43,555 nucleotides of DNA, from assembly GCA_025965275.1 (NCBI GenBank), contig JAOPXG010000049.1, positions 1-43,555 on the forward strand, written 5' to 3'. Below are positions 32,091 through 40,971 of this stretch, one piece after another (within the stretch, counting starts at the first letter, position 1; every line of letters starts with the position of its first letter). Position numbers and translations under genes: made by a program. The notes beneath the pieces are model-generated. The model saw only the letters and a list, made by a program, of their open reading frames with translations. It searched no databases and had not been told where the DNA came from. Origin of the DNA: Nocardioides sp. GTDB lineage: Bacteria > Actinomycetota > Actinomycetes > Propionibacteriales > Nocardioidaceae.

Positions 32091-35000
32091 CGGACGACCT
32101 CAGCCGCAGTCCCTTCGGGGTCGCCACGAAGCCGGCCGCTTGCAGTGCCTGGCGCAGCGGGGTCGAGCCGGCGCCGAGCAGCTGCTCGCCATCGGCCTTC
32201 TCGACGGTCAGCCGGCCGAGCGAGCCGCGTCGTACGGCGTCGCCGAGCGCCGCCGCGGCCGGGGTGAGCAGGTCGGGCTCGTCGGTCCAGGTCAGCAGCG
32301 TGCGCCCGCCGCGCTCGACGTAGAGAGTGAGCACGCCGTCGACGAGGACGACGATCGCGCCGGCCTTGCGGCCCGGGCGGTGGCCCGTGGTCTCCGGCCA
32401 CGGAAGGGCAGCGCCATAGGGGTTCGCCGGATCCGTCGCCGCCAACGCGACAGCAGTCGGCTTGGCGTCGGTGGGGAGCTCGGCGAAGGTGCGCAGCCGG
32501 TCGACCGAGCCGGCGGTGCCGAACTGCGCCGCGCCGAGCCCGGCCACGAAGTAGCCGCGGCGGCAGCGGCCGGAGTCCTCGAACGCCGAGAGCACCTTGT
32601 AGACCGCGGCGAACCCGCCCGGCACCCGCTCGCTCACCACCGCGCCGCGGATGACGACGCCGTGCCGGTCGAGCAGCCGCTCGGCGGTGGCGTGCGCGCG
32701 CCGGGTGGGGTCGGTGTCGAGGTCGGGCAGCAAGGCCCAGCGGCCGGCGGTCTCGGGCGGACCCGTGCGGCTGGGTCGCCCGGGCCGGCTCGTGGTCGTG
32801 CGCGGCGGTGGGCGCCGGCTGCGGTGGGCAGGGGTGCCACCGCGGATGAGCGCGCGCAGCGGGGTGAGGGTGTCGTTGCTGACCCGGCCGGACCAGACGA
32901 GCTCCCAGAGCGCCGCGGACAGCGCAGCGTCGTCGGTGGAGCGCACCGCGTCGGACAGCTGGCGGAAGAACCACGCTCCGCCGGGGGAGAGCGCGTCGAG
33001 CACGGCCTGGTGGAGCTCGCCGTGTTCGAAGGGCTGGTGGTCGGGAAGCGTCAGCGGCGCCTGGTCGGCGAGGTGCAGCGAGACCCAGCCGTCGGCGCCG
33101 GGCAGCGCGGCGTGGCCGGCCCAGATGACCTCGCCGGAGGCGGTGAGCTCGTCGAGGTAGGACGGCTCGTAGTCGCGCACCCGCGCCCCCAGCACCAGCG
33201 GCTCGAGCGCCGAGGCAGGGACCGCGCAGCCGGCGAGCTGGTCAACGACGCTGAGGACGCCGTCGACGCCGCGCAGCCTGCCGCCGACGTGCTGCCACGC
33301 CGCGAGGAACCGGCCCAGGGTCTCGGGCTCGACCGGCTCGATCTCCTGGCGCAGCCGGGCCAGTGAGCGTCGGCGGAGGCGGCGCAGCACCTCGGCGTCG
33401 CACCACTCCGTGCCGGAGCCGGCCGGCCGGAACTCGCCGTCGAGCACCCGGCCCTGGCCGGCCAGCCGCTGCAGGGTGTGGCGCACGACGGCGGCGCCGA
33501 GGCCGAGCCGGGTGGCCACGTCGTCGGTGGTGAAGGGTCCGTGGGTGCGGGCGTAGCGGGCGACCAGGTCGGCGAGCGGGTCGTCGACCGGGTCGGTGAA
33601 GGCGTCGGGGGTGCCGGGCGGGACGGGCACGCCGAGTCCGTCGCGGAGCCGGCCGACGTCCTCCACGACCGCCCAGCGCTCGACACCGGCCATGCGGACC
33701 TCGACGACCCGGCGGGAGTCGGCGAGCGCCTTCAGCCAGCCGCCGACATCGGACCCGTCGACCGAGCGGGCGACGACCTCGTCCGTGCTCAGCGGTCCGA
33801 TCAGCCGGATGAGGTCGACCAGGCCCTCGGCGTCACGGGCCCGGCGGTCGGGGGCGAGCCGCTGGAGCTCGGCCTCGACCTCGGCCAGCACCTCGGGGTC
33901 GAGCAGCTCGCGCAGCTCGGCCCGGCCGAGCAGCTCGGCGAGCAGGCCCTGGTCGAGCGCGAGCGCGGCGGCCCGGCGCTCGGCGATGGGGGAGTCGCCC
34001 TCGTACATGAACTGGGCGACGTAGCCGAACAGCAGGCTGCGCGCGAACGGCGACGGGGAGTGCGTCGACACGTCGACGACCTGGACCTCGCGGCGCTCGA
34101 CGCCGCGCATCAGGGTCACCAGGCTCGGCAGGTCGTAGACGTCCTGGAGGCACTCGCGCACGGCCTCGAGCACGATCGGGAACGACGGGTAGCGCGACGC
34201 GACCTCGAGCAGCGCCGCCGACCGCTGGCGCTGCTGCCACAGCGGGGAGCGGCGCCCGGGGTCGCGGCGGGGGAGCAGCAGCGCCCGGGCCGCGCACTCG
34301 CGGAAGCGCGAGGCGAAGAGCGCCGACCCGCCGACCTCCTGGGTCACCAGGGCCTCGATCTCGTCGGGCTCGAACACGATGACGTCGCCGCCGGGCGGCT
34401 CGGCGTCGGTGTCGGGGATCCGGATCACGATGCCGTCGTCGGAGGCCACGGCCTGCCCGTCGACGCCGTACCGCTCGCGCAGCCGGGCGTTGATCGCCAG
34501 CGCCCAGGGCGCGTGCACGGGGACGCCGTACGGCGAGTGCACGACCAGCCGCCAGTCGCCCAGCTCGTCGCGGAAGCGCTCGACGACCAGGGTCGTGTCG
34601 GTCGGCAGCAGGTTGGTGGCCTCGAGCTGCTCGTGGAGGTAGGTGACCAGATTGCCGGCCGCCCACGCGTCGAGGCCGTCGGCGCGGGCGCGCTCCTCGG
34701 CCCGCTCGCGCGGCAGTGCGCCGAGCTCGCGGGTGAAGGCGCCGATCGCGGCACCGAGCTCGGCGGGGCGGCCGAGGGTGTCGCCCTTCCAGAACGGGAG
34801 CCGGCCGGGGATGCCGGGCGCGGGTGTCACGAGCACCCGGTCGTGGGTGATGTCCTCGATCCGCCAGCTGGTCGCGCCGAGCGCGAAGATGTCGCCGACC
34901 CGCGACTCGTAGACCATCTCCTCGTCGAGCTCGCCCACCCGCCGGCCGGGCCCCTCGCCACCGACCAGGAAGACCGCGAAGAGACCGCGGTCGGGGATGG

Positions 35001-36600
35001 TGCCGCCACTGGTGACCGCGAGCCGCTGGGCGCCGGGTCGTCCGGTGAGGGTGCCGGTCACCCGGTCCCACACGATGCGTGGGCGGAGCTCGGCGAACTC
35101 GTCGGACGGGTAGCGGCCGCTCAGCAGGTCGAGCGTCGCGTCGTAGGCGCTGCGGGGGAGCTGGGTGAACGGCGCGCTGCGCTTCACCAGCTCGAAGAGC
35201 TCGTCGACCTGCCACGCGTCGAGCGCCGTCATGGCCACGACCTGCTGGGCGAGCACGTCGAGCGGGTTGGTCGGCACCCGGAGCGACTCGATCGCACCGC
35301 TGCGCATCCGCTCCACCGCGACCGCGGTCTGCGCCAGGTCGCCGCGGTGCTTCGGGAAGAGCACGCCGCGCGACACCTCGCCGACCTGGTGGCCGGCGCG
35401 GCCGACCCGCTGGAGGGCGCTGGCCACCGACGGCGGCGACTCGATCTGGATGACCAGGTCGACGGCGCCCATGTCGATGCCGAGCTCGAGGCTGCTGGTG
35501 GCGACCACGCAGGGCAGCCGGCCGCGCTTGAGGTCGTCCTCGATCAGCGCGCGCTGCTCCTTGGACACGGAGCCGTGGTGGGCCTTGGCGATGATGCTGT
35601 CGGCACCGTGGCTCTGCCCGGACTGGGCCATCAGCTGGGCGGGCGGGTCGCCCCCCTCCTCGAGCGCGACGCCTGCCCGATCGCTCGCGATCTCGTTGAG
35701 CCGCGCGGTCAGCCGCTCGGCCAGGCGCCGGGAGTTGGCGAAGACGATCGTCGAGCGGTGCTGCTCGACCAGGTCGACGACGCTCTCCTCGACGTGCGGC
35801 CAGATGCTCTGCGCACGGTTGGGCTCGTCGGAGTCCTCGTCGTACTCGCTCGGGGCCGTCATGTCCTCGACCGGGACGACGACCGCGAGGTCCCACTCCT
35901 TCTCCGAGGGCGGCGCGACGATCTCGACCGGGGCACCGCCGCCGAGGAAGCGCGCGACCTCCTCGAGCGGACGCACCGTCGCCGACAGCCCGATCCGCTG
36001 GGCCGGTCGCTCGAGGAGGGCGTCGAGCCGCTCGAGGCTGACCGCGAGGTGGGCGCCGCGCTTGGTGCCGGCCACGGCGTGCACCTCGTCGATGATCACC
36101 GTCTCGACCCCGCGCAGCGAGTCGCGCGCCTGGCTGGTGAGCATCAGGAAGAGCGACTCGGGCGTGGTGATGAGGATGTCGGGGGGAGCGGTCGTGAGCT
36201 TGCGCCGGTCGGCCGCGGGGGTGTCGCCGGACCGGACGCCGACCGTCACCTCCGGCACCGCTGCGCCGAGCCGGTCGGCGGTGTGGCGGATGCCGGTCAG
36301 CGGCGCGCGCAGGTTGCGCTCGACGTCGACGCCGAGCGCCTTGAGGGGCGAGATGTAGAGGACCCGGCAGCGGTGTCGCTTGTCGTCGGGCGGCGGGGTC
36401 GTCAGCAGCCGGTCGATGGACCAGAGGAAGGCGCTGAGCGTCTTGCCCGATCCGGTCGGCGCGACCACCAGCGCGTGCCGCCCGGCGCCGATCGCCTCCC
36501 ACGCCCCACGCTGGGCAGGCGTCGGCTCGGCGAACGCCGCACCGAACCAGGTGCGGGTCGGCTCGCTGAACCGCTCGAGACCACCGTCGTTGTCTGCCAC
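32083..36600 (-). CDS. lhr: Large ATP-dependent helicase Lhr
   Basis: A 1505-aa superfamily 2 helicase, the long Lhr form of actinobacteria and some proteobacteria. Walker A is VVAPTGSGKTLSAF (about residue 50). The box II motif is VIIDEVHAVAGTKRGAHLA (about 170). Motif VI lies in QRVGRAGHQVGEVSRG. Winged-helix and Lhr-core domains follow, and then a long C-terminal domain to the end (AAGFVATPKGLRLRSSG). It tracks along DNA and unwinds RNA:DNA hybrids in studied homologues. GTG 36600 is preferred; AAAGAT lies 6 nt upstream. The track start at 36669 adds 23 non-conserved residues. It is operonic with nei2 and divergent from the HNH gene. Confidence 0.95.
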   Translation of the reverse strand: MADNDGGLERFSEPTRTWFGAAFAEPTPAQRGAWEAIGAGRHALVVAPTGSGKTLSAFLWSIDRLLTTPPPDDKRHRCRVLYISPLKALGVDVERNLRAPLTGIRHTADRLGAAVPEVTVGVRSGDTPAADRRKLTTAPPDILITTPESLFLMLTSQARDSLRGVETVIIDEVHAVAGTKRGAHLAVSLERLDALLERPAQRIGLSATVRPLEEVARFLGGGAPVEIVAPPSEKEWDLAVVVPVEDMTAPSEYDEDSDEPNRAQSIWPHVEESVVDLVEQHRSTIVFANSRRLAERLTARLNEIASDRAGVALEEGGDPPAQLMAQSGQSHGADSIIAKAHHGSVSKEQRALIEDDLKRGRLPCVVATSSLELGIDMGAVDLVIQIESPPSVASALQRVGRAGHQVGEVSRGVLFPKHRGDLAQTAVAVERMRSGAIESLRVPTNPLDVLAQQVVAMTALDAWQVDELFELVKRSAPFTQLPRSAYDATLDLLSGRYPSDEFAELRPRIVWDRVTGTLTGRPGAQRLAVTSGGTIPDRGLFAVFLVGGEGPGRRVGELDEEMVYESRVGDIFALGATSWRIEDITHDRVLVTPAPGIPGRLPFWKGDTLGRPAELGAAIGAFTRELGALPRERAEERARADGLDAWAAGNLVTYLHEQLEATNLLPTDTTLVVERFRDELGDWRLVVHSPYGVPVHAPWALAINARLRERYGVDGQAVASDDGIVIRIPDTDAEPPGGDVIVFEPDEIEALVTQEVGGSALFASRFRECAARALLLPRRDPGRRSPLWQQRQRSAALLEVASRYPSFPIVLEAVRECLQDVYDLPSLVTLMRGVERREVQVVDVSTHSPSPFARSLLFGYVAQFMYEGDSPIAERRAAALALDQGLLAELLGRAELRELLDPEVLAEVEAELQRLAPDRRARDAEGLVDLIRLIGPLSTDEVVARSVDGSDVGGWLKALADSRRVVEVRMAGVERWAVVEDVGRLRDGLGVPVPPGTPDAFTDPVDDPLADLVARYARTHGPFTTDDVATRLGLGAAVVRHTLQRLAGQGRVLDGEFRPAGSGTEWCDAEVLRRLRRRSLARLRQEIEPVEPETLGRFLAAWQHVGGRLRGVDGVLSVVDQLAGCAVPASALEPLVLGARVRDYEPSYLDELTASGEVIWAGHAALPGADGWVSLHLADQAPLTLPDHQPFEHGELHQAVLDALSPGGAWFFRQLSDAVRSTDDAALSAALWELVWSGRVSNDTLTPLRALIRGGTPAHRSRRPPPRTTTSRPGRPSRTGPPETAGRWALLPDLDTDPTRRAHATAERLLDRHGVVIRGAVVSERVPGGFAAVYKVLSAFEDSGRCRRGYFVAGLGAAQFGTAGSVDRLRTFAELPTDAKPTAVALAATDPANPYGAALPWPETTGHRPGRKAGAIVVLVDGVLTLYVERGGRTLLTWTDEPDLLTPAAAALGDAVRRGSLGRLTVEKADGEQLLGAGSTPLRQALQAAGFVATPKGLRLRSSGA

Positions 36601-36692
36601 CGGACCATCTTTGCTCACGGCACCGACAACCCCCTCGGTGCCGGCCTGCGCGCGTGACGGGGCTCCCATCGGTCGGTGCCGGCCGCACGCCG

Positions 36693-37874
36693 ATGACAGC
36701 GACGTCGGCGCTCGCGAGCGCGCAGATGACGTCTGACGACGGCGGGCGGATCGACGAGATCCGGGCGCTCGAGGAGCTGGTCTGTGCCGCGCAGTCGCGG
36801 CAGGCCCGCCGCGAGTCGCCCCATCGCGGCCGTCAGCACGTCGGGCTGTCCCGGGTTCTGGACGCCGAGCTGCCGCACACCGCCGCCGCCTTCGCCGGGG
36901 GTGGGATCACCGAGTGGCGGGCCATGACCATCGCCCGCGAGACCGCCTGCCTGTCCCTGGAGGACCGGCGCACCGTGGACCGGGCGATCGCGGGCGATCC
37001 CGAAGCGCTGGAGGGCTACTCCGACCGGGTCCTGCTCGGCGAGCTGCGCAAGCTGGTCTGCCGCCTCGACCCCGCCTCGGTCGCCGAACGACGCCGCCGC
37101 GCCGAGGCCGAGCGGTGCGTGACGGTACGACCCGCGCCCGACACGATGGCCTACCTGACGGTCCTGCTCCCGGTGGCGCAGGCGGTGGCGGCCTACGCCG
37201 CCCTCAAGACGGTCGCCGACTCCGCGACCGCGGCGGGTGACCCCCGCAGCCGCGGGCAGGTCATGGCCGACACCCTGGTCGCCCGGGTCACCGGCGCACC
37301 GGTCGACGAGCTCGGCCGGCCGGTGGTGTCGGTGGCGATCAACCTCGTGATGAGCGACCAGGCCCTGTTGGCCGGCGCCCACGACAGCGCCCACCTCGAC
37401 GGCCACGGGCCGATCCCGGCCGGGCTGGCCCGTGAGCTGGTCGCCGACACCCTCGACGCCGGCACCCGGACCTGGCTCCGCCGCCTCTACGCCAGCCCCA
37501 CGACCGGCGAGCTGGTCGCGATGGACTCGTCGGCCCGCCTCTTCCGCGGCGGGCTGCGCGCCGTGGTCCAGCTCCGCGACCAGTTCTGCCGCACTCCCTG
37601 GTGCAACGCCCCGATCCGACACGGCGACCACGCCCTGGCCGTCGCCGACGGCGGCAACACCAGCGCCGCCTGCGGCCAAGGCCTCTGCGAAAGCTGCAAC
37701 TACGCCAAGGAAGCCACCGACTGGCGCGCCCGACCCGGACCAGGGCCGGGGCACACCATCGAGACCACCACCCCCACCGGACACACCTACCGCTCCGCCG
37801 CGCCACCACTCCTGCGACCTCGCATCGGCGCCTACCGACAAGTCGCCGACGGACTCTGGACACTCGTCGCCTAG
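36693..37874 (+). CDS. DUF222/HNH endonuclease-like protein with a probable internal deletion
   Basis: About 393 aa. The DUF222 part runs LSRVLDAELPHTAAAFAGGG, ITEWRAMTIARETACLS, LLGELRKLVCRLDP. The C-terminal HNH part is RDQFCRTPWCNAPIRHGDHALAVADGGN with LCESCNYAKEATDW, carrying Cys pairs and DH/N positions. Family members normally have about 35-40 residues of helix between the first helix (ALEELVCAAQ) and ARRESPHRG; here only SRQ joins them. The function of DUF222/HNH proteins is unknown; they are multicopy in related genomes (13E12-like in mycobacteria). The start (ATG 36693 or 36726) is uncertain, with no SD. Confidence 0.8.
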   Translation: MTATSALASAQMTSDDGGRIDEIRALEELVCAAQSRQARRESPHRGRQHVGLSRVLDAELPHTAAAFAGGGITEWRAMTIARETACLSLEDRRTVDRAIAGDPEALEGYSDRVLLGELRKLVCRLDPASVAERRRRAEAERCVTVRPAPDTMAYLTVLLPVAQAVAAYAALKTVADSATAAGDPRSRGQVMADTLVARVTGAPVDELGRPVVSVAINLVMSDQALLAGAHDSAHLDGHGPIPAGLARELVADTLDAGTRTWLRRLYASPTTGELVAMDSSARLFRGGLRAVVQLRDQFCRTPWCNAPIRHGDHALAVADGGNTSAACGQGLCESCNYAKEATDWRARPGPGPGHTIETTTPTGHTYRSAAPPLLRPRIGAYRQVADGLWTLVA

Positions 37875-37894
37875 CACCGTGCGACAGTCATGAC

Positions 37895-38074
37895 ATGGCA
37901 CCAGTGAGCATCGCCGCGCTCCTGGTCGCGCTCGCCTTGGTGGCGTTCGCAGCCCTGACCGCGGTGGGCGAGCGGCGCAGGGGCGTTTCGCGCGGGATGG
38001 TCAAAGAACCACGTCACGCTGTCGACGCCGTCCAGGTCGAGTGTCGATCCCGCGCCGGAGCGCACCGCCAGTAA
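37895..38074 (+). pseudogene. 5' fragment of a small membrane protein gene
   Basis: MAPVSIAALLVALALVAFAALT followed by AVGERRRG is a normal membrane anchor with native codon use for about 31 codons. Coding character then ends near 37985, and the frame runs antisense through the lipoprotein remnant to TAA at 38074. It looks like a gene that lost its 3' part. The start codon has GACAGT 6 nt upstream. Confidence 0.45.
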
Positions 38075-38230
38075 CCCACGGTCAGATCGTGCGACGAACA
38101 GCAGACTGTCGGTGGCGTCCGGTGCCGCCAGCGTGCGCGCGACCTCGGCGATCCCGAGTCGGGGGAGTCGGAGCCGAGGCCGCAACCCGCCAGGCCGGCG
38201 ACCATCACGAGGACGAGGAGGACACGTGAC
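37985..38230 (-). pseudogene. Frameshifted and truncated lipoprotein gene
   Basis: The minus strand has RVLLVLVMVAGLAGCGLGSD, a lipoprotein signal peptide with lipobox LAGC. After SDSP the frame switches. Reading one extra C in the C5 run (plus-strand G5 at 38161-38165) joins it to RLGIAEVARTLAAPDATDSL followed by LFVARSDRGLLAVRSGAGS, DLDGVDSVTWFFDHPAR. No sensible start codon remains upstream in the lipobox frame. The 3' end runs into the convergent remnant. A sequencing error in the homopolymer is possible for the frameshift, but not for both ends. Confidence 0.5.
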
Positions 38231-38292
38231 CTGGGTGACGCGGGTTGACCACAGCGCAGTGTGGCATGCGACGTTGCTCTTCGATCAGCGAT

Positions 38293-38326
38293 GGAACCGT
38301 AGTGGCGGCTCAGGTGCTCGTAGTGG
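38293..38326 (+). promoter_or_regulatory. Candidate promoter region of the second SigE-family gene
   Basis: GGAAC (38293-38297) and a direct repeat CGTAGTGG (38298 and 38319, 21 bp apart, two helical turns). The GGAAC parallels that upstream of the first copy. Confidence 0.35.
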
Positions 38327-38354
38327 GTAGGAGCGCACACAGCGAAGGGCAACC

Positions 38355-38873
38355 GTGAAGCCAGACGAGGACGACTACCGGGCGTTCGTCGACGCGCGCT
38401 ACGCCCGCCTGGTTCGCTCGGCGATCCTGTTCGGCTGCAGCGAGCACGATGCCGAGGACGCGGTGCAGGACGCACTGATCCGCTGCTACGGCGCGTGGGG
38501 CCGGGTGTCCGCTGCGGACGACCGCGACGCGTACGTGTACCGGGTGCTGGTCAACGGCATCACGCGCAGTCGGCGCCGCAAGTGGCGCGGCGAGATTCCC
38601 TACCAGGAGCTGCCCGAACCTCCGTCGACGGACGACCCGGCCACCACGGTGTCGTTGAGCCACAGCATCCGTGTGTCGCTCCAGCGCCTGGGTCACGAAC
38701 ATCGCCAGGTCCTGGTGCTGCGGTACTTCGCCGACCTCACCGAGTCCCAGATCGCCACCGTCCTCGGCATCGCTCCCGGGACGGTCAAGAGCCGCGCGTC
38801 GCGAGCCATCGCCGCGCTCTCCGAAGACAGGTCAATGAGTGACCTCATCGCCCGAACGCACGAGGAGAAGTGA
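38355..38873 (+). CDS. SigE-family ECF RNA polymerase sigma factor (copy 2)
   Basis: A 172-aa ECF sigma factor, clearly paralogous to copy 1 at 3880. Region 2: YRAFVDARYARLVRSAILFG, CSEHDAEDAVQDALIRCYGA, DAYVYRVLVNGITRSRRRKWRGE. Region 4: LGHEHRQVLVLRYFADLTES, then QIATVLGIAPGTVKSRASRA. The GTG start has GAAGGG 6 nt upstream. The stop overlaps the next gene as TGATG, as in copy 1. Third-position base use is less GC-extreme than in neighbouring genes. Although surrounded by remnants, this pair appears intact. Confidence 0.92.
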   Translation: MKPDEDDYRAFVDARYARLVRSAILFGCSEHDAEDAVQDALIRCYGAWGRVSAADDRDAYVYRVLVNGITRSRRRKWRGEIPYQELPEPPSTDDPATTVSLSHSIRVSLQRLGHEHRQVLVLRYFADLTESQIATVLGIAPGTVKSRASRAIAALSEDRSMSDLIARTHEEK

Positions 38874-39493
38874 TGATCGATGAACGTGAGGTCGTCGACC
38901 TGCTGCGAGCAGCGACTGACGACGTCGTCGTACCGGCGGCACCCACGCGAGACCTGGCCGCGGCCGGCGACAAGAGACGCCATCGCCGATGGGTCGTGGT
39001 GAGCCTCGCGACGGCAACGGCAGTGGCCGCCGTCGCGGTAGCGGTGCCCGTGGCGCTGAGCTCCGAGCGCTCAGGTCGGGCCGTCCCTTCGGCGAACTCG
39101 CCCACGACCGCGCCGGGTGCATCGTGCGCCGACCCGGTGCCGAGCCGGGTGCTGCCCGACTGGGCCCGGACCGGATTCTCCGACCCGCGCCCCCGCATGC
39201 CGTACGTCCTGGGCGACAGCGGTGACATCGTGGCGATCTTCTTCGCCCTACCGTTGACCAGCCCGCCATCAGCCGATCACAACAACAAGATCCTGTGGGT
39301 CTCGCGCGTCGCCGGCGGTACGTCGCTGCACATCACCGCCACGCTCCCGGACGGGTCAGCGTCCACGACGCGAGTGGTCGACGGCGGTCCCGGTCCCTCC
39401 ATCATCGACCTCCCGAAGCCGGGCTGCTGGCACCTGACCCTGCAGTGGGGTGACAACTCCGACACCCTCGACGTCGCCTACCTGGCTCCCTGA
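38873..39493 (+). CDS. Membrane-anchored partner of sigma factor copy 2
   Basis: A 206-aa protein: a cytoplasmic head (MIDEREVVDLLRAATDDVVV, ending DKRRHRR), one membrane helix near residues 39-60 (WVVVSLATATAVAAVAVAVPVAL) and an extracellular part of about 145 residues with a likely disulfide (ASCADPVPS...PGCWHLTLQW). The C-terminal LPKPGCWHLTLQWGDNSDTL has the look of a small beta-sandwich. It overlaps the sigma gene by one base. No zinc anti-sigma motif is present. The exterior is unrelated to the propeller-like exterior of the copy 1 partner, so the modules share architecture but not sensor domain. Regulation of the sigma factor by this protein is an inference. Confidence 0.8.
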   Translation: MIDEREVVDLLRAATDDVVVPAAPTRDLAAAGDKRRHRRWVVVSLATATAVAAVAVAVPVALSSERSGRAVPSANSPTTAPGASCADPVPSRVLPDWARTGFSDPRPRMPYVLGDSGDIVAIFFALPLTSPPSADHNNKILWVSRVAGGTSLHITATLPDGSASTTRVVDGGPGPSIIDLPKPGCWHLTLQWGDNSDTLDVAYLAP

Positions 39494-39521
39494 CCTCGAA
39501 GGGTTCGAGTCATGGCTGGCA

Positions 39522-39527
39522 TAGCCT
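39522..39527 (+). promoter_or_regulatory. -10 box retained before a pseudogene
   Basis: TAGCCT, then TCCGCC, then the ATG at 39534. The leaderless promoter remains although the gene is broken. Confidence 0.5.
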
Positions 39528-39533
39528 TCCGCC

Positions 39534-40326
39534 ATGACCTCAGGCCTGGAGTCGGAGCGCAGCCTCGACGAGGAGCAGTTCCGCAGGCTCGCGGCGTACG
39601 GCGTGGTGCACGAGGTGGCCGAGGGTGACGAGCCGTACGCCACCGGTGACGCGTCCTACGACCTGATCCTGCTGGAGGACGCGTCGGTCGACATCGTCCG
39701 CGACGCCACGTCGAGCGAGCCCGAGCACGTCGTGATCCAGCGCGGGCCGGGCGACTTCCTGGGCGAGCTCAACCTCCTGACCGGCAGGCGGTCTACCTCA
39801 CCGCACGGGTGACCCGGTCGGGCCGGATCGTCCGGATCGACACGAGCGCGTTCCGCCGGCTCCTGGCCGAGCAGGTCGACATCGCCGACGTGCTGCTCGA
39901 GGGTCTCAAGGAGGCAGCCGGCAGCGCGCTCGAGCTGGTCGGCTGGCCGACGGCCGTCGAGACCCGCGAGCTCCGGGCGTACGTCGGCCGGCTCGCGCTC
40001 CCGCACGCGTGGTTCGACGCCGACTCGGTCGCCGGACGGGCGCTGATGTCGGCGAGCGCGAGCGGATCGCCTGCCGCGCGATCTTCTGCTTCGTCGGCGC
40101 CGACCCGGCCACCGAGTGGCTGACCGGCGTCGAGCTCGACGAGGACGGGTTCGTGCTGACCGGGCCCGCGCTGCCCTTCCAGACCAGCATGCCCGGGGTC
40201 TTCGCCGCCGGTGACGTACGCGCCGGCTCCATGAAGCGGGTCGCGGCGGCGGTCGGCGAGGGCGCCAGCGCGGTCGCGTCGGTGCACGTCGTCCTCGGCC
40301 GGCGGGTGGAGGGCCCGGCGACGTGA
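39534..40326 (+). pseudogene. Cyclic-nucleotide-binding / thioredoxin-reductase fusion gene, broken
   Basis: An intact homologue has an N-terminal cNMP-binding domain fused to a FAD-dependent TrxR-like domain, about 550 aa. Here it is spread over three frames. Frame 1 (39534-39812) runs to LNLLTG and then garbles. One missing C at about 39785 (GGCCAG to GGCAG) would restore QAVYLTARVTRSGRIVRIDT, read in the frame of 39809-40123 up to LALPHAWFDADSVAGRALM. Near 40045-40060 the sequence jumps to ERIACRAIFCFVGADPATEW of the TrxR C-terminus, so some 300 residues are gone. Another gap lies within FVLTGPALPFQTSMPG. The end GVFAAGDVRAGSMKRVAAAV is well preserved. Confidence 0.85.
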
Positions 40327-40329
40327 CCG

Positions 40330-40971
40330 CGGTCCACCGGCCACCCTGCTCCAGCACGACCCGATCAGTGCGGTGGCGCCGAGCGCCGACCTGGTGCTGT
40401 GGAGCCGGCTCGGATCGTCGTACGACCCGGCGAGCTGCCCGACGCCCTCGACGAGCAGCGGCTGATCGACCACCAGGGTCTGATCCGGCCGAGCGAGGAC
40501 CTGGCGCTCTACCGCGCGGAGATGGCCGTCTGGCCCGGCGTGGGCGAGCTGCGGCCGTGGCAGGTCTCCGTCGCCGCCTGGGTGGAGGCCAACGACGTCT
40601 GCCGGCACGACCTCCTCGAGCGGCTGCGCGGCGACGGGCCGCTGCCGGCCAGCGAGCTGCCCGACACCTGTGAGGTGCCCTGGCCGTCGTCGGGCTGGAA
40701 CAACGACAAGAACGTGCAGATGCTCCTCAAGCAGATGGTCGAGCGGGGCGAGGTCGCCACGGCCGGCGGCCGCGGCCGCGAGAAGCTCTGGGACCTGGCT
40801 GAGCGGGTCTACCCCGACGACCCGGTGCCGTCCCTCGAGGAGGCCGACCGGCTGATCCGCGACGCCGTGCACGAGGACGAGCCGTTCAGCACCGCGACCC
40901 GCGCGGCGGTCGACGCCGAGATCAACGACCTCGCGCGCTGGCTGGGCCTACCCCTGTCGTCGTCGCGCTGA
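40330..40971 (+). pseudogene. YcaQ-like winged-helix DNA glycosylase gene, broken
   Basis: Family members are about 380-400 aa. Here the first ~30 residues are missing. The gene starts at TLLQHDPISAVAPSADLVLW and continues in one frame to SSYDPA. A missing C at about 40431 (GGCCGAG to GGCGAG) shifts it to the track ORF 40399-40971: ELPDALDEQRLIDHQGLIRP, WVEANDVCRHDLLERLRGDG, WPSSGWNNDKNVQMLLKQMV, REKLWDLAERVYPDDPVPSL. Near 40850-40870 EEADRLIRDA joins straight to VHEDEPFSTATRAAVDAEIN, so about 110 residues of the middle are deleted. It overlaps the convergent FUSC gene by 24 bp. Confidence 0.82.

Larger units (their letters stand above)
37875..38354. other. 480-bp gap with two truncated gene remnants meeting tail to tail
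   Basis: There is no intact gene between the HNH gene and the second sigma factor. A plus-strand fragment (37895) and a minus-strand lipoprotein fragment (to about 38230) run toward each other and stop resembling genes near 37985. The rest (38231-38354) holds a GGAAC motif at 38293, a CGTAGTGG direct repeat, and the SD GAAGGG. Confidence 0.55.

Noticed and set aside
33478-36657. 1059-aa plus-strand ORF opposite lhr
   Set aside because: It is antisense to a well-supported helicase and its composition is that of a shadow frame.
40323-40673. 116-aa Arg-rich ORF overlapping the pseudogene
   Set aside because: It is an off-frame of the YcaQ-like pseudogene (RRRAAAGQRAARHL-type shadow).
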